A stretch of DNA of 64,000 bases from Tabrizicola aquatica. GTDB lineage: Bacteria > Pseudomonadota > Alphaproteobacteria > Rhodobacterales > Rhodobacteraceae. This document shows, in pieces, positions 9,293-17,996 of this stretch. The number at the start of each line of letters is the position of its first letter. The stretch's first letter is position 1. The translations under genes were made by a program, and so were the position numbers. The notes under the pieces are model-generated. The model saw only the letters and a list, made by a program, of their open reading frames with translations. It did not search any database and was not told the origin of the DNA. The DNA is taken from positions 1 through 64,000 of the forward strand of contig NZ_PJON01000005.1 of NCBI RefSeq assembly GCF_002900975.1, given 5' to 3'.

Positions 9293-9366
9293 CTCCTCGT
9301 GCGACTTCGTCTGCTCGTCGCGGAGGGCGCACCCTTGCGCGGTGTGCAGGCACTGCATCGACGAGC
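9293..9366. repeat. Dispersed intergenic repeat A, copy 2
   Basis: Same ends as the copy at 2666 (CTCCTCGTGCGACTTCGTCT ... CATCGACGAGC). On the minus strand it would encode DEQTKSHEE. It lies between the tetR stop and the rplY terminator. Confidence 0.7.
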
Positions 9367-9383
9367 CGACCCGAAATGCAAAC

Positions 9384-9403
9384 GGGGGACCCGAAGGCCC
9401 CCC
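9384..9403 (-). terminator. Rho-independent terminator of rplY
   Basis: On the minus strand GGGGGGCC, a TTCG tetraloop and GGTCCCCC form an 8-bp stem with one wobble, followed by GTTTGCATTT. It begins 23 bases past the rplY stop. Confidence 0.75.
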
Positions 9404-9426
9404 GCGCGATTGGTCTATGACCGAGA

Positions 9427-10032
9427 TCAGGCCGAGGCTTCGGCGTTCTCTTCCGACACCAGGCCCGAGGGCGCAGCGATGTTGGCGATCACGAAGTTCC
9501 GGTTGATCGTCGGCTTGGCACCTTCCGGCAGGACCACGTCGTTGATGTGGATGACGTCGCCGATCAGCTTGCCGGTCAGGTCGACCGTGATGTGGTCCGG
9601 GATGTCGCCGGCGGTGACTTCCAGTTCCACTTCCGGGCGCACCACGGTCAGCGTGCCGCCACGCTTCAGGCCGGGCGAGGCTTCGTGGTTGATGAAGGTC
9701 ACGTGGATGAACAGCTCGATCCGGCTGTCATCGTGGATGCGCATGAAGTCGACATGCGTCGGCAGGTCCTTGACCACGTCGCGCTGGACGCCCCGGCACA
9801 CGACATGAACGTCGGGCTGGCCTTCAACCTTGAGGTTGAACAGCGTCTGCAGGAACCGGCCCTGCCGCAGCTTGGTCAGAAGGTAGTTGTATTTCACCTT
9901 GATCGGCGTGGGTTCAGCCCCGTCGCCGTAGATGATGCCAGGTACGTAGCCGTCACGACGGGCTTGACGGGCGGCCCCCTTGCCTGTCCCCGTCCGTACC
10001 TCGGCGTTCAGATCGATGATCTCGCGTGCCAT
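9427..10032 (-). CDS. rplY: 50S ribosomal protein L25/Ctc (TL5 type)
   Basis: A 201-residue ribosomal protein binding 5S rRNA. The N-terminal L25 domain starts [36 protein letters not shown] and the C-terminal TL5/CTC beta domain (from about residue 100) contains [31 protein letters not shown]. The longer frame adds 11 unlikely residues; the ATG at 10032 has GGAGAGAACCT upstream. The long form, about twice E. coli L25, is normal in alphaproteobacteria. pth, its common neighbour, lies about 2 kb away on the same strand. Confidence 0.95.
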   Translation of the reverse strand: MAREIIDLNAEVRTGTGKGAARQARRDGYVPGIIYGDGAEPTPIKVKYNYLLTKLRQGRFLQTLFNLKVEGQPDVHVVCRGVQRDVVKDLPTHVDFMRIHDDSRIELFIHVTFINHEASPGLKRGGTLTVVRPEVELEVTAGDIPDHITVDLTGKLIGDVIHINDVVLPEGAKPTINRNFVIANIAAPSGLVSEENAEASA

Positions 10033-10254
10033 AGGTTCTCTCCATATAAGTCCGCCGTCCTCCAAGGGTGCACGGCGCGACCGGGGGCCTATAGCGGGGA
10101 ATCGGCGGGAAGGAAAGCGCGAAGTGCCGGGTCGCCCGGGTGCCCCTTTGGCGCCAGTTTCGGTGTCGCTTTCGGGGGCGCAGGTGGTCGCGCGGGGGGT
10201 GGCAGGCGCATGGGTGGCGGGCTACCACTCGCCTTCGCGCAGATGGAGCCGCCG

Positions 10255-11400
10255 ATGTCCCCCCTTGCCACCCTGACCCATGCCCGGCCCGCCCTGGCGG
10301 CCTTTGGGGCGATGGGGGTGCTGTGGGGCACTTTCGCGGCGGCGCTGCCGGACCTGAAGGCAATGCTGGGCGTGGACGAGGCGCAACTGGGCCTGCTGAT
10401 CTTCTTTACCCCCATCGCCGCGATCAGCGCCATGCTGGTGGCCCCGGCTTTCGGCGCGGCGTTGGGCCGGGCGGCACTGCCCTTGGCCACGGCGCTGATG
10501 GCGGTGGGTTTTGCCCTGCCCGGCCATGCCCCGGTTCTGTGGCTGTTCCCCCTGGCCATGGCTTGCGCCGGGGCTGCCACGGGGCTGACCGACGTGCTGA
10601 TGAACGCCCGCGTCGCCGCGATGGAGAACGACCGCGGCCTGCATCTGATGAACCTTGCCCATGCGGTCTATTCCTTCGGCTATGCCGGGGGAGCGATCCT
10701 GACCGGCCTGATGCGCGGGGCGGGCTGGGGGCCGGGTTGGGTGATGGGCACGATGGGCCTTCTTGGCTTGGCCTTTGCGCTCCTGACGGTGGAGCGCGAC
10801 GGCCGGATCGAGGGGCTGCGCAAGCCCAAGGACGGCAGCGCGCTGCCCCTTGGCCTGGTTCCCGTGCTGGGCGGGGGCATCGTGCTGATCGCCTTCATGA
10901 CCGAGAACGCGGCCGAGAACTGGTCGGCCCTGCATATCGAAAAGACCCTGGGCGGCAGCCCCGAGGAAGGCGCGCTGGGTCCGGCGATGCTGGCCCTGAC
11001 CATGGGTTTTGCCCGGCTGGGTGGCCAGTGGCTGGCGGGGCGGGTCAACCCCTACACCCTGTTGCGGCTGGGCGCGGTGGTGGCGGCGATCGGGGCGGCC
11101 ATCGCCAGCCAGGCGGGCAGCCCGCTTGGGGCCTATCTGGGGTTCTTCGTCATGGGGATCGGCGCCTCGGTCCTGGCACCGACGGCATTTTCGCTGGTGG
11201 GCCAGCTTAGCCGGCCCGAGGCCCGCGCCCGCGCCGTGGTCCGTGCGACCCAGCTGGGATACATGGGCTATTTCTTCGGCCCGCCGCTCTTGGGCCTGAT
11301 CGCCGGCAGCTTCGGGTTGCGGGCGGCCTTCCTGTGGGCCGCCTGTCTGGTGGGAGTGATCTTCCTGCTGGCGCCCTTGCTGGCGCGTCAGCGCACCTGA
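10255..11400 (+). CDS. MFS transporter (YbjJ-like)
   Basis: A 381-residue twelve-helix major facilitator protein. Helices are evident throughout, for example AFGAMGVLWGTFAAALPDLK, ATALMAVGFALPGHAPVLWLF, LVPVLGGGIVLIAFMTENAAENWSALH and LGAYLGFFVMGIGASVLAPTAFSLVG. The sequence ENAAENWSALHI resembles the YbjJ group of inner-membrane MFS proteins of unknown substrate. The start chosen is the ATG with GGAGCCGCCG before it; an ATG four codons upstream has no ribosome site. Its end overlaps the convergent aruI by 13 bases. Confidence 0.83.
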   Translation: MSPLATLTHARPALAAFGAMGVLWGTFAAALPDLKAMLGVDEAQLGLLIFFTPIAAISAMLVAPAFGAALGRAALPLATALMAVGFALPGHAPVLWLFPLAMACAGAATGLTDVLMNARVAAMENDRGLHLMNLAHAVYSFGYAGGAILTGLMRGAGWGPGWVMGTMGLLGLAFALLTVERDGRIEGLRKPKDGSALPLGLVPVLGGGIVLIAFMTENAAENWSALHIEKTLGGSPEEGALGPAMLALTMGFARLGGQWLAGRVNPYTLLRLGAVVAAIGAAIASQAGSPLGAYLGFFVMGIGASVLAPTAFSLVGQLSRPEARARAVVRATQLGYMGYFFGPPLLGLIAGSFGLRAAFLWAACLVGVIFLLAPLLARQRT

Positions 11401-12968
11401 ATCTCAAGGAAACGCGGGCCGTCATGCGGGGTGGCCAGCATGTCGGCCAGAACCTCGGGGTCGGGGGGCACGGCGGCGAACAGCATGTCGCAGGCCATCG
11501 CGAAATGCTCCATGTCCAGGGGCGAGGGGTCGCAGCCAAGGACCGGCACCTTGTACTGGCGCATGGTGTCGGCGATCTCGCGGAAGCCGGCGTTGTTCCA
11601 GACGATATAGGTGATCGGCAGCTTTTCATCGACGGCTGTCCGCAACTCTCCGGGGCTGAACTGCAGCCCGCCATCGCCAATCAGGCAGACGACCGGGGTG
11701 CCCGGGGCCGCCAGCGCCGCCCCCACCGCCGCGCCGGGGGCAAAGCCCAGCGCGCCATAGCCGGTGGCGGCGTTGAACCAGCCGCGTGGGCGGTCGTGGT
11801 CGTAGTACAGGTTCGCGGCATAGACCGGCTGGGTGCTGTCGCCGACGATGATCGCGCCCGGCATCGCGTCGCGGATCGCCTCGATCATGTCCAGCTGAGC
11901 GGGCAACTGCTCGCCCAAAGTCGCCAACTCCGCGCGCGCCGCCTCACGCGCGGTGGCGGCGCGGCGCAGACCCTCGCGGTTCGCGGGCAGGACCATCCCC
12001 AGTAGAGAGGCCAGCATCGGCCCGGCATCGGCCTTGATCGGCATCTTGGCCGGGTGGCGACCCAACTGGTCGGCGCAGATGTCGATGCGGACCATCCCCG
12101 ACAGGTCTGGCACGCCGCCCTTGGCATAGACGTCATAGTCGGTGGGCCCGATCTCGGTCCCCACGGCCAGGACCTGGTCGGCCTCGGTGATCAGCTTGCG
12201 CACGGCGGCCAGGCTGGGCGAGGCCGGCACGCACAGCCGGTGGCCGTGCATCGCGCCGCGCGCGTTCGCGGTCAGGACCACGGGGGCGTCCAGCATCTCG
12301 GCCAGCTTGCGCAACTCGTCATGCGCGCCGCGCGTGCCGCCTCCTGCAAGGATGACGATGCGGTCGGCATTGTTCAGCGTGTTCGCGATGGTGCGCATCC
12401 GGCCCAGCGGCAGGGGCACGGCCGCCCCCGAGACCACGGGCGGCGGCAAGGCCGGGCAGGGCTGGCCCATCATGTTGGTGGAAATCTGGATATGCGCCGG
12501 CCCCGGCCGCCCCGCCGTCATCGCGGCAAAGGCGCGGTCCAGAACCTCGCCCAGCTTTTTCGGGTCGGTCACGGTTTCGCTGTGGCAGAGCGTCGCGATC
12601 ATCGCGCCCTGGTCGGGCAGTTCGTGCAAACGGCCCAGCCCCTTGCCCAGCGTATCGCTGCGCCCCAGGCCCGAGACGACAAGCATCGGCACCGAATCCG
12701 CCTTGGCCTGCGCCATGGCGGTGATCGTGTTCGTGAGCCCCGGCCCGGTGATGACGAAAGCGGCAGCCGGTCGACCTGCCACCCGGGCAAAGCCGTCGGC
12801 CATGAAGCCCGCGCCCTGTTCGTGCCGGGCGGTGACGTGGCGGATCTTGTCCTCGGCGGCGGCGAGACCTCGGTACAGCTCGATCGTGTGAACGCCGGGG
12901 ATGCCGAAAACGGTGTCGATCCCGCGGGCGATCAACCCCTCGACGAGACGGATGCCGACGGTGGTCAT
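11388..12968 (-). CDS. aruI: ThDP-dependent 2-oxo acid decarboxylase, probable 5-guanidino-2-oxopentanoate decarboxylase
   Basis: A 526-residue enzyme of the acetolactate-synthase-like thiamine diphosphate family. The cofactor-activating Glu is in RHEQGAGFMADGFA (about residue 50), the middle domain has ILAGGGTRGAHDELRKLAEM, and the ThDP/Mg site is GDGGLQFSPGELRTAVDEKLPITYIVWNN near residue 437. The N-terminus VFGIPGVHTIELYRGL closely resembles Pseudomonas AruI as I remember it. The start overlaps the aminotransferase stop (ATGA), fitting the AruH-AruI route: arginine transaminated to 2-ketoarginine, then decarboxylated to 4-guanidinobutanal. Other 2-oxo acids cannot be excluded. Confidence 0.75.
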   Translation of the reverse strand: MTTVGIRLVEGLIARGIDTVFGIPGVHTIELYRGLAAAEDKIRHVTARHEQGAGFMADGFARVAGRPAAAFVITGPGLTNTITAMAQAKADSVPMLVVSGLGRSDTLGKGLGRLHELPDQGAMIATLCHSETVTDPKKLGEVLDRAFAAMTAGRPGPAHIQISTNMMGQPCPALPPPVVSGAAVPLPLGRMRTIANTLNNADRIVILAGGGTRGAHDELRKLAEMLDAPVVLTANARGAMHGHRLCVPASPSLAAVRKLITEADQVLAVGTEIGPTDYDVYAKGGVPDLSGMVRIDICADQLGRHPAKMPIKADAGPMLASLLGMVLPANREGLRRAATAREAARAELATLGEQLPAQLDMIEAIRDAMPGAIIVGDSTQPVYAANLYYDHDRPRGWFNAATGYGALGFAPGAAVGAALAAPGTPVVCLIGDGGLQFSPGELRTAVDEKLPITYIVWNNAGFREIADTMRQYKVPVLGCDPSPLDMEHFAMACDMLFAAVPPDPEVLADMLATPHDGPRFLEIQVR

Positions 12969-14152
12969 GCTGCGTTCCCCAGAAGGCCGGCCGCATGGGC
13001 GGCGATGCGGTTGGTGGCTTCGATCACCAGCTCATCGGGCTGGGTCAGGCTAAGGCGCAGCCAGCCCGACAGGCCCGCGCCAAAGCTTTCGCCCGGCATG
13101 ACCGCGACCTGCTGCCGGTCCAGCAGGCCAAGCGCGAACGCCTCGCCCGAAAGACCCGTCGCGCGGACATCGACCAGGGCGAACATCCCGGCTTCGGGCC
13201 GGTGGACGTAAAGGCCGTTCACCCCCGACAACTGCTGCGCGATCAGCGCTGCGCGGCGTGCGAACCGCTCGGCCATCCCGGCCGCAACGGGCGAAGGTTC
13301 GGAAACTGCAAGCGCAGTCATGTCGGCGATGAAGGGTTGGCTGCCAAAAAGCATGGTTTCTGAAAGCGGCAGCAGCCGCGCGCAGAACTCGGCCGGGCCG
13401 ACGCACCAGCCGGACCGGAACCCCGGCGCGGCGTGCGACTTCGAGATCGACGAGGCGACGACCACCCGGTCGGCCAATTCGGCGAAATCCAGGGGCGAGG
13501 TGAAGGGCACGCCCGGGAACACCAGATCCTCATAGACCTCGTCCGACAGGATCCACAGGTCATGGGCGCGGGCCAAGTCGCCCAGCGCGCGGATATCCTC
13601 GGCCCGCAGGACGGCGCCAGTGGGGTTGTGCGGCGTGTTCAGGAACAGGACGCGCGTGCGCGGGGTGATCCGGGCGGCCACGTCGGCGACTTGCATGCGA
13701 AACCCGTGTTCCGGGCGCAGGGGCACCGGGACCATCGTCGCGCCGGTCTGGGAAATCAGCCCCTCGTAGGTGGCATACATCGGGTCGCCCAGCAGCACCT
13801 CGTCCCCGGCTTCGACCAGCGTGCGCAGGATGGCGTACAGCGTGGTCTGTGTGCCCGGCAGGCACATGATCTGATCCCGCCCGATCTCGCGCCCCCGGCG
13901 CGCGCTGTAGCGGGCAGCAAGTGCCGCGACCAGCGCCGGCTCGCCCCGGCCGTTGGAATAGCCGGTGCGCCCCGCCCGCATCGACTGTGCCGCGGCCTCG
14001 AGCATCGGCTCGGGTGTGGCGACGTCCGGCTCGCCGATCGTCAGTTCGATGATCGGCTCTCCCGCCGCCTTCAGGGCGCGGGCGCGGGCGTGGACGGCCC
14101 ATTTCGCGCCGCCAAGGTCGGCAAGTCGGTCGGTGACGGAAGCATAGCGCAT
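12965..14152 (-). CDS. aruH: Class I/II PLP aminotransferase, probable arginine:pyruvate transaminase
   Basis: A 395-residue fold-type I aminotransferase. Visible elements are IIELTIGEPDVATPEPM near the N-terminus, LFLNTPHNPTGAVL (substrate/PLP Asn region), SDEVYEDLVFPG (PLP-binding Asp and Tyr), SSISKSHAAPGFRSGW (Schiff-base Lys) and the C-terminal Arg region GWLRLSL. The stretch MFALVDVRATGLSGEAFALGLLD closely parallels Pseudomonas AruH from memory. It is coupled on both sides: its ATG overlaps the TetR stop by one base and its TGA overlaps the aruI start. Confidence 0.75.
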   Translation of the reverse strand: MRYASVTDRLADLGGAKWAVHARARALKAAGEPIIELTIGEPDVATPEPMLEAAAQSMRAGRTGYSNGRGEPALVAALAARYSARRGREIGRDQIMCLPGTQTTLYAILRTLVEAGDEVLLGDPMYATYEGLISQTGATMVPVPLRPEHGFRMQVADVAARITPRTRVLFLNTPHNPTGAVLRAEDIRALGDLARAHDLWILSDEVYEDLVFPGVPFTSPLDFAELADRVVVASSISKSHAAPGFRSGWCVGPAEFCARLLPLSETMLFGSQPFIADMTALAVSEPSPVAAGMAERFARRAALIAQQLSGVNGLYVHRPEAGMFALVDVRATGLSGEAFALGLLDRQQVAVMPGESFGAGLSGWLRLSLTQPDELVIEATNRIAAHAAGLLGNAA

Positions 14153-14808
14153 CAGAGTGTCTTTCCGGGGTCTGGCAGCGGGACGGGAGGGGCGGTTAAT
14201 TCGACGCCCAGGATGGCAGCGACGGAGCGGAGGCCGATGGCGACGACCTCGTCCGGCTGGAAGGTGGTGCGCAGCAGCGACCCCTCGATCCAGAGACCAT
14301 CGATCAGCGCGTTGCAGGCGATGGCCTCGGACCGGGTCTGGCCGGGCTTGGCCTTGCGCGGAAGGGCCTCGATCAGGCCTTGCAGCGTGTCGCGATAGGC
14401 AAGATAGCCCGCCTCATGGACCGCCAGAAGCTCGGGGTCGCTGCGCACCTTGTGCATGTAGCCGGCCCAAAGGACCACCGCCCCCGCATCCAGCACCGGC
14501 GGCCGCAGCGAGGCGGCGACGAAGGCTGCCAGCCGTTCCTCGGGCAGGGCGCCGACGCCGTCCAGCGCGTCCGCGCCCTTGGCCGTCATCCCGTCCATCA
14601 GCGCGCGATAGGCGGCGCGGGTCAATTCGTCCTTGGTCTGGAAATAGTGCCGGATCAGCCCCGGCGTCACCCCGGCCCGCGCGGCGATGGCGCGCACGGT
14701 CGCGGCCTCGGGCCCGCCTTCGGCCACCAGCTCTTGCGTGGCCGAGATCAGGGCCGAACGGCGATTTTCCTCGCTTTCGCGGCGATAGAGGCGACGGGCG
14801 GGTTGCAT
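14152..14808 (-). CDS. TetR-family regulator (BetI-like) of the aruHI operon
   Basis: A 218-residue regulator with an N-terminal helix-turn-helix (RRSALISATQELVAEGGPEAATVRAIAARAGVTPGLIRHYFQTKDEL) and a BetI-type C-terminal domain (AFVAASLRPPVLDAGAVVLWAGYMHKVRSDPELL). Being first in the coupled tetR-aruH-aruI operon suggests autoregulation in response to arginine or a derived 2-oxo acid. Start choice is uncertain: ATGs at 14862, 14817 and 14808 are in frame and none has a ribosome site. The 14808 start would leave a very short 5' leader after the TATAAC box at 14821-14826. Confidence 0.8.
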   Translation of the reverse strand: MQPARRLYRRESEENRRSALISATQELVAEGGPEAATVRAIAARAGVTPGLIRHYFQTKDELTRAAYRALMDGMTAKGADALDGVGALPEERLAAFVAASLRPPVLDAGAVVLWAGYMHKVRSDPELLAVHEAGYLAYRDTLQGLIEALPRKAKPGQTRSEAIACNALIDGLWIEGSLLRTTFQPDEVVAIGLRSVAAILGVELTAPPVPLPDPGKTL

Positions 14809-14821
14809 GGGGGCCATTTTG

Positions 14822-14837
14822 TTATACGCGCGGATAA
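14822..14837. promoter_or_regulatory. Candidate operator of the tetR-aruHI operon
   Basis: A 16-base imperfect palindrome, TTATACGCGCGGATAA on the plus strand (14 of 16 positions symmetric), overlaps a possible -10 box (TATAAC on the minus strand) immediately before the regulator gene. The position suits TetR autorepression. Confidence 0.5.
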
Positions 14838-14874
14838 TCGACGCGCGGGGCGGCGAAGTCAAGTCCGCAACAAT

Positions 14875-15783
14875 TCAGGTTTTTCGGGTGGGATCGTAGA
14901 CATCCTTGTGGATGATCACATCCGCCTGCGGATAGACCGTCAGGATCGCCCGCCGCAGACTGGCGCCGATGGCATGCGCCTCGCGCAGGGACTGGTCGCC
15001 GTCCAGCTCGATATGCAGGTTCACGAAGATCCGGCTGCCCGCCATCCGCGTCTTGAGGTCGTGGAACCCCCGCACCCCGGGCCAGTCGCGGGCAATATTG
15101 GCGATGCCGATCAGGATCTCGGGGTCGGCCGCCCGGTCCATCAGCGCGTCCCAGGCCGCTTTCCCGATGCGGATTGCGCCAAAGGCCAGCACCCCCGCTG
15201 CGCCCAGGGCCACGACCGAATCGACCGACCCGATCCCCCAGCGCGAGGAAACCCACAGCGCCGCAATGGCCCCCAGACTGGGCAGCAGGTCGCCCAGATA
15301 ATGCAGCCGGTCCGCCGCGACGACCTTGCTGCCCGTGGCCCGCGCCACCCGGCCCTGCCACCAGACCAGCGCCAGCGTGAGGACGACCGAGATACCCATC
15401 ACCAGGATCCCGCGGCCCTGCGCCGTCAACTCTTGCGGGGCAGGTGAGGCAAGACGCGTCGCCGCCGCCCAGCCGATCACCCCGGCCGAGATCAGGATGA
15501 ACAGCGCCTGCGCCAGCGCGGTCAGGTCCTCGGCGCTGGAATGGCCGAAGGCGTGATCCTCGTCGGCCGGGCGCGCGGCATAGACGATGGCTGCCGCCGC
15601 CCCCAGGGACATCATCAGGTCCAGGGCCGAATCGGCCAGCGACGCGGCGATGGACAGCGCGCCGGTCTCGGCCATGGCCCACAGCTTCAGCGCGACCAAG
15701 AGCCCCGCCACCAGGACCGAGGCAAGCCCGGCCGACATCGCCAGCTTCAACCCCTGCGGGCGGGGGTCATTCGACGATCTCAT
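14875..15783 (-). CDS. Cation diffusion facilitator family metal exporter
   Basis: A 302-residue inner-membrane divalent-metal/H+ antiporter of the CDF family, close in layout to FieF/YiiP. The transport-site residues are visible: D51 and D55 in SLADSALD (helix 2) and H161 and D165 in HYLGD (helix 5). The cytoplasmic C-terminal domain (about 215-302) contains the metal-sensing stretch GVRGFHDLKTRMAGSRIFVNLHIELDG. The DxxxD/HxxxD set suits Zn, Fe or Cd. The start overlaps the upstream SH3 gene by 17 bases, so the two are co-transcribed. Confidence 0.9.
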   Translation of the reverse strand: MRSSNDPRPQGLKLAMSAGLASVLVAGLLVALKLWAMAETGALSIAASLADSALDLMMSLGAAAAIVYAARPADEDHAFGHSSAEDLTALAQALFILISAGVIGWAAATRLASPAPQELTAQGRGILVMGISVVLTLALVWWQGRVARATGSKVVAADRLHYLGDLLPSLGAIAALWVSSRWGIGSVDSVVALGAAGVLAFGAIRIGKAAWDALMDRAADPEILIGIANIARDWPGVRGFHDLKTRMAGSRIFVNLHIELDGDQSLREAHAIGASLRRAILTVYPQADVIIHKDVYDPTRKT

Positions 15784-16312
15784 CGGGCTTCACCCCCCAG
15801 AGGGCAGTCTTGCGCACCCAGCCCCGCGCGCCCTCCAGCCCGACGCGGCACCAGTCGGCCTGACATTCCTGCACCCGGCCGATCACGCCCATCTCGGCCT
15901 GCGCGACCACCGCCGCGGAATCGTCCGGGGCCGCGCGGATCTCGGCCATGTCCAGCGTGATCATCGCCGTGCGCACGCCGGACAGCAGCGAATAATGGAC
16001 CCAGCCGCCCGCGCCCTCATTATCCTCGACCCGGCGCCAGTTCTCGAACTCGGCGGTAATCTTCAGCGGCATGCCGGCGCGGGTGAACACCCAGTCGATC
16101 CGGTGCGTCAGCCCGGGGCCGCGGCGCGCGTTGCCTTCGGACCCTTTCAGCGAGACGTAACGGGGCAGCGGCAGGTTGGTCACGCAGCCCACATCGGGAA
16201 GGCACTGCTTTTCCGGCGGCTTTTCCGGCTGCGGGCTGTCCGTCTCTTGCGCCATCAGCGGCAAGGCCGCCAGCGCCAGCAGGATCGCAATGCCACCCAG
16301 GAACCGTTTCAT
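15767..16312 (-). CDS. Secreted SH3-domain protein
   Basis: A 181-residue periplasmic protein with a clear signal peptide (MKRFLGGIAILLALAALPLMAQ). It has two bacterial SH3-like modules, the first around YVSLKGSEGNARRGPGLTHRIDWVFTRAGMPLKI and the second around EIRAAPDDSAAVVAQAEMGVIGRVQECQADWCRV. CQADWCRVG-x-GW is typical of DUF1058/SH3_4 proteins, which usually contact cell-wall peptides. The long upstream frame is a shadow; the ATG at 16312 begins the signal peptide. It overlaps the CDF gene downstream. Confidence 0.85.
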   Translation of the reverse strand: MKRFLGGIAILLALAALPLMAQETDSPQPEKPPEKQCLPDVGCVTNLPLPRYVSLKGSEGNARRGPGLTHRIDWVFTRAGMPLKITAEFENWRRVEDNEGAGGWVHYSLLSGVRTAMITLDMAEIRAAPDDSAAVVAQAEMGVIGRVQECQADWCRVGLEGARGWVRKTALWGVKPDEIVE

Positions 16313-16432
16313 GCCCGTCCGCCTTGTCGCCCGCTGTCGGGCGCGTGCCCCTCTACTGGGGCTTGTGCATTCAGCCCCTTGGCTTAACCTTGCCTCAAGC
16401 ACGGTGGATTTGGAAGGGTCAGGGGAAAGTTC

Positions 16433-17419
16433 ATGCCAGCACAGCGTCTGTCGGTCGTGGTGACCCGCCGCCTGCCCGAGGTCGTCGAGACCCGGATGAA
16501 AGAGCTGTTTGATGTCACCCTGCGCGACCCCGACACCGCCATGACGCGGGAAGAGCTGGCGGCGGCGATGCGCCAGGCCGATGTCCTGGTGCCCACGATC
16601 ACCGACACGATCGACGCTGCCCTGCTGGCCCAGGCTGGCGAGAAGCTGAAGCTGATTGCCAATTACGGCGCGGGGGTGGACCATATCGACGTGGCCACCG
16701 CCCGGCAGCGCGGGATTCTGGTGTCGAACACCCCCGGTGTGATGACCGAGGATACGGCCGACATGGTGATGGCGCTGATTCTGGCCGTCACCCGTCGCAT
16801 CCCCGAGGCGCTGGCGATCATGCAGTCCGGTGCCTGGCCGGGCTGGTCGCCGATGGCCAACCTGGGCGGCCGGCTGGGCGGGCGGCGGCTGGGCATCCTG
16901 GGCATGGGCCGGATCGGTCAGGCCGTGGCGCGCCGGGCGCGGGCCTTCGGTCTTCAGGTCCACTATCACAACCGCAAGCGCGTCCGCCCCGAAGTCGAGG
17001 CCGAGTTGGAGGCGACCTATTGGGAAAGCCTGGACCAGATGCTGGCGCGGATGGACATCGTCAGCGTGAATTGCCCGCACACGCCCTCGACTTTCCACCT
17101 GCTGAATGCGCGGCGGCTGAAGCTGATGAAACCCTCGGCCGTGGTGGTGAACACCTCGCGCGGCGAGGTCATCGACCAGAACGCCCTGACCCGCGCCCTG
17201 CGGGCCGGAGAGTTGGCGGGGGCGGGCCTTGATGTCTATGAACACGGCAGCGAACTGAACCCCCGGCTACGCGAATTGCCCAATGTCGTCCTGCTGCCGC
17301 ATATGGGATCGGCCACGATCGAAGGGCGAATCGAGATGGGCGAGAAGGTGATCATCAACATAAAGACCTTCGCCGATGGCCACCGTCCACCCGACCAGGT
17401 TGTGCCGGGCATGTTCTAG
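16433..17419 (+). CDS. D-2-hydroxyacid dehydrogenase, probable D-glycerate/glyoxylate type
   Basis: A 328-residue NAD(P)-dependent dehydrogenase interconverting hydroxypyruvate or glyoxylate and D-glycerate or glycolate. The Rossmann motif is LGILGMGRIGQAVARRARAFG (about residue 153), the catalytic Arg lies in VVNTSRGEVIDQNAL, the Glu in LDVYEHGSELNPRL and the His in VVLLPHMGSAT. It is a monocistronic plus-strand gene. A second hydroxypyruvate reductase type (ghrA-like) is at 26227. Confidence 0.87.
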   Translation: MPAQRLSVVVTRRLPEVVETRMKELFDVTLRDPDTAMTREELAAAMRQADVLVPTITDTIDAALLAQAGEKLKLIANYGAGVDHIDVATARQRGILVSNTPGVMTEDTADMVMALILAVTRRIPEALAIMQSGAWPGWSPMANLGGRLGGRRLGILGMGRIGQAVARRARAFGLQVHYHNRKRVRPEVEAELEATYWESLDQMLARMDIVSVNCPHTPSTFHLLNARRLKLMKPSAVVVNTSRGEVIDQNALTRALRAGELAGAGLDVYEHGSELNPRLRELPNVVLLPHMGSATIEGRIEMGEKVIINIKTFADGHRPPDQVVPGMF

Positions 17420-17493
17420 CCGCCAGAACCGCCAATTCTTGTGCCAAAACCGCAACGATTGCAGGCCGAAATCGGCGGAATCATGGTTATTCA

Positions 17494-17522
17494 TTGATGC
17501 TGATAGCCAGCGCCGATAGCGT
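17494..17522 (+). promoter_or_regulatory. Predicted promoter of small-peptide gene 1
   Basis: TTGATG (17494-17499), 17-base spacer, TAGCGT (17517-17522). The ATG is 55 bases downstream. The same layout precedes genes 2-4 of the array. Confidence 0.5.
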
Positions 17523-17576
17523 CGATGGGCGCCCTGTCATTTTGACGGGATCGTCCAACATTCTTTGGAGTCCATC

Positions 17577-17780
17577 ATGAAGAAACTTGTCGCCTCGGTC
17601 ATGGCCCTGACCCTCGGCACCTCGGCCGCTATGGCCGGCGGCCCGGTTGTGGTTGAAGAAGAAGCTGAAGTCGTGGCGGAAAAGCCCGCTTCCTCGGCCG
17701 GCATCCTGCCGCTCCTGCTGATCCCGATCATCCTGTGCGTCGCTCTGTGCGGCGGCGATGACGACGAAGCTGCCGAGTAA
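17577..17780 (+). CDS. Small secreted hydrophobic peptide, array member 1 of 6
   Basis: A 67-residue protein of unknown function. A signal peptide (MKKLVASVMALTLGTSAAMA) is followed by GGPVVVEEEAEVVAEKPASS, then the hydrophobic core ILPLLLIPIILCVALCGG with two cysteines, and an acidic tail DDDEAAE. The ATG at 17577 has GGAG seven bases upstream, so the four extra N-terminal codons of the open frame are not used. The family is common in Rhodobacterales and sometimes misnamed in databases as I recall. It is the first of six head-to-tail paralogues and has its own promoter and terminator. Confidence 0.85.
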   Translation: MKKLVASVMALTLGTSAAMAGGPVVVEEEAEVVAEKPASSAGILPLLLIPIILCVALCGGDDDEAAE

Positions 17781-17825
17781 TCGGATCCGCGTCGCGGTCC
17801 TTTGGGCCGCCTCGCACCGGTTCAG

Positions 17826-17851
17826 GGCCAGTCCTTTGGACTGGCCTTTTT
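17826..17851 (+). terminator. Rho-independent terminator of small-peptide gene 1
   Basis: GGCCAGTCC, loop TTT, GGACTGGCC (perfect 9-bp stem) followed by TTTTT. Confidence 0.92.
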
Positions 17852-17911
17852 CGTTGCCGTTAACCCTTGGTGCGAAAATGCAACAGCTTTCGCCCAGCGC
17901 ATTTCCCCGGT

Positions 17912-17940
17912 TTGAGCATTTACTGCAAAGTAACTAGGGT
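17912..17940 (+). promoter_or_regulatory. Predicted promoter of small-peptide gene 2
   Basis: TTGAGC (17912-17917), 17-base spacer, TAGGGT (17935-17940), 57 bases before the ATG. Confidence 0.5.
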
Positions 17941-17996
17941 ACCCTTCAGTTGCGTAGGCGCTTGCCTGCACACGTCCCTGAAATGGAGTTTTTACC

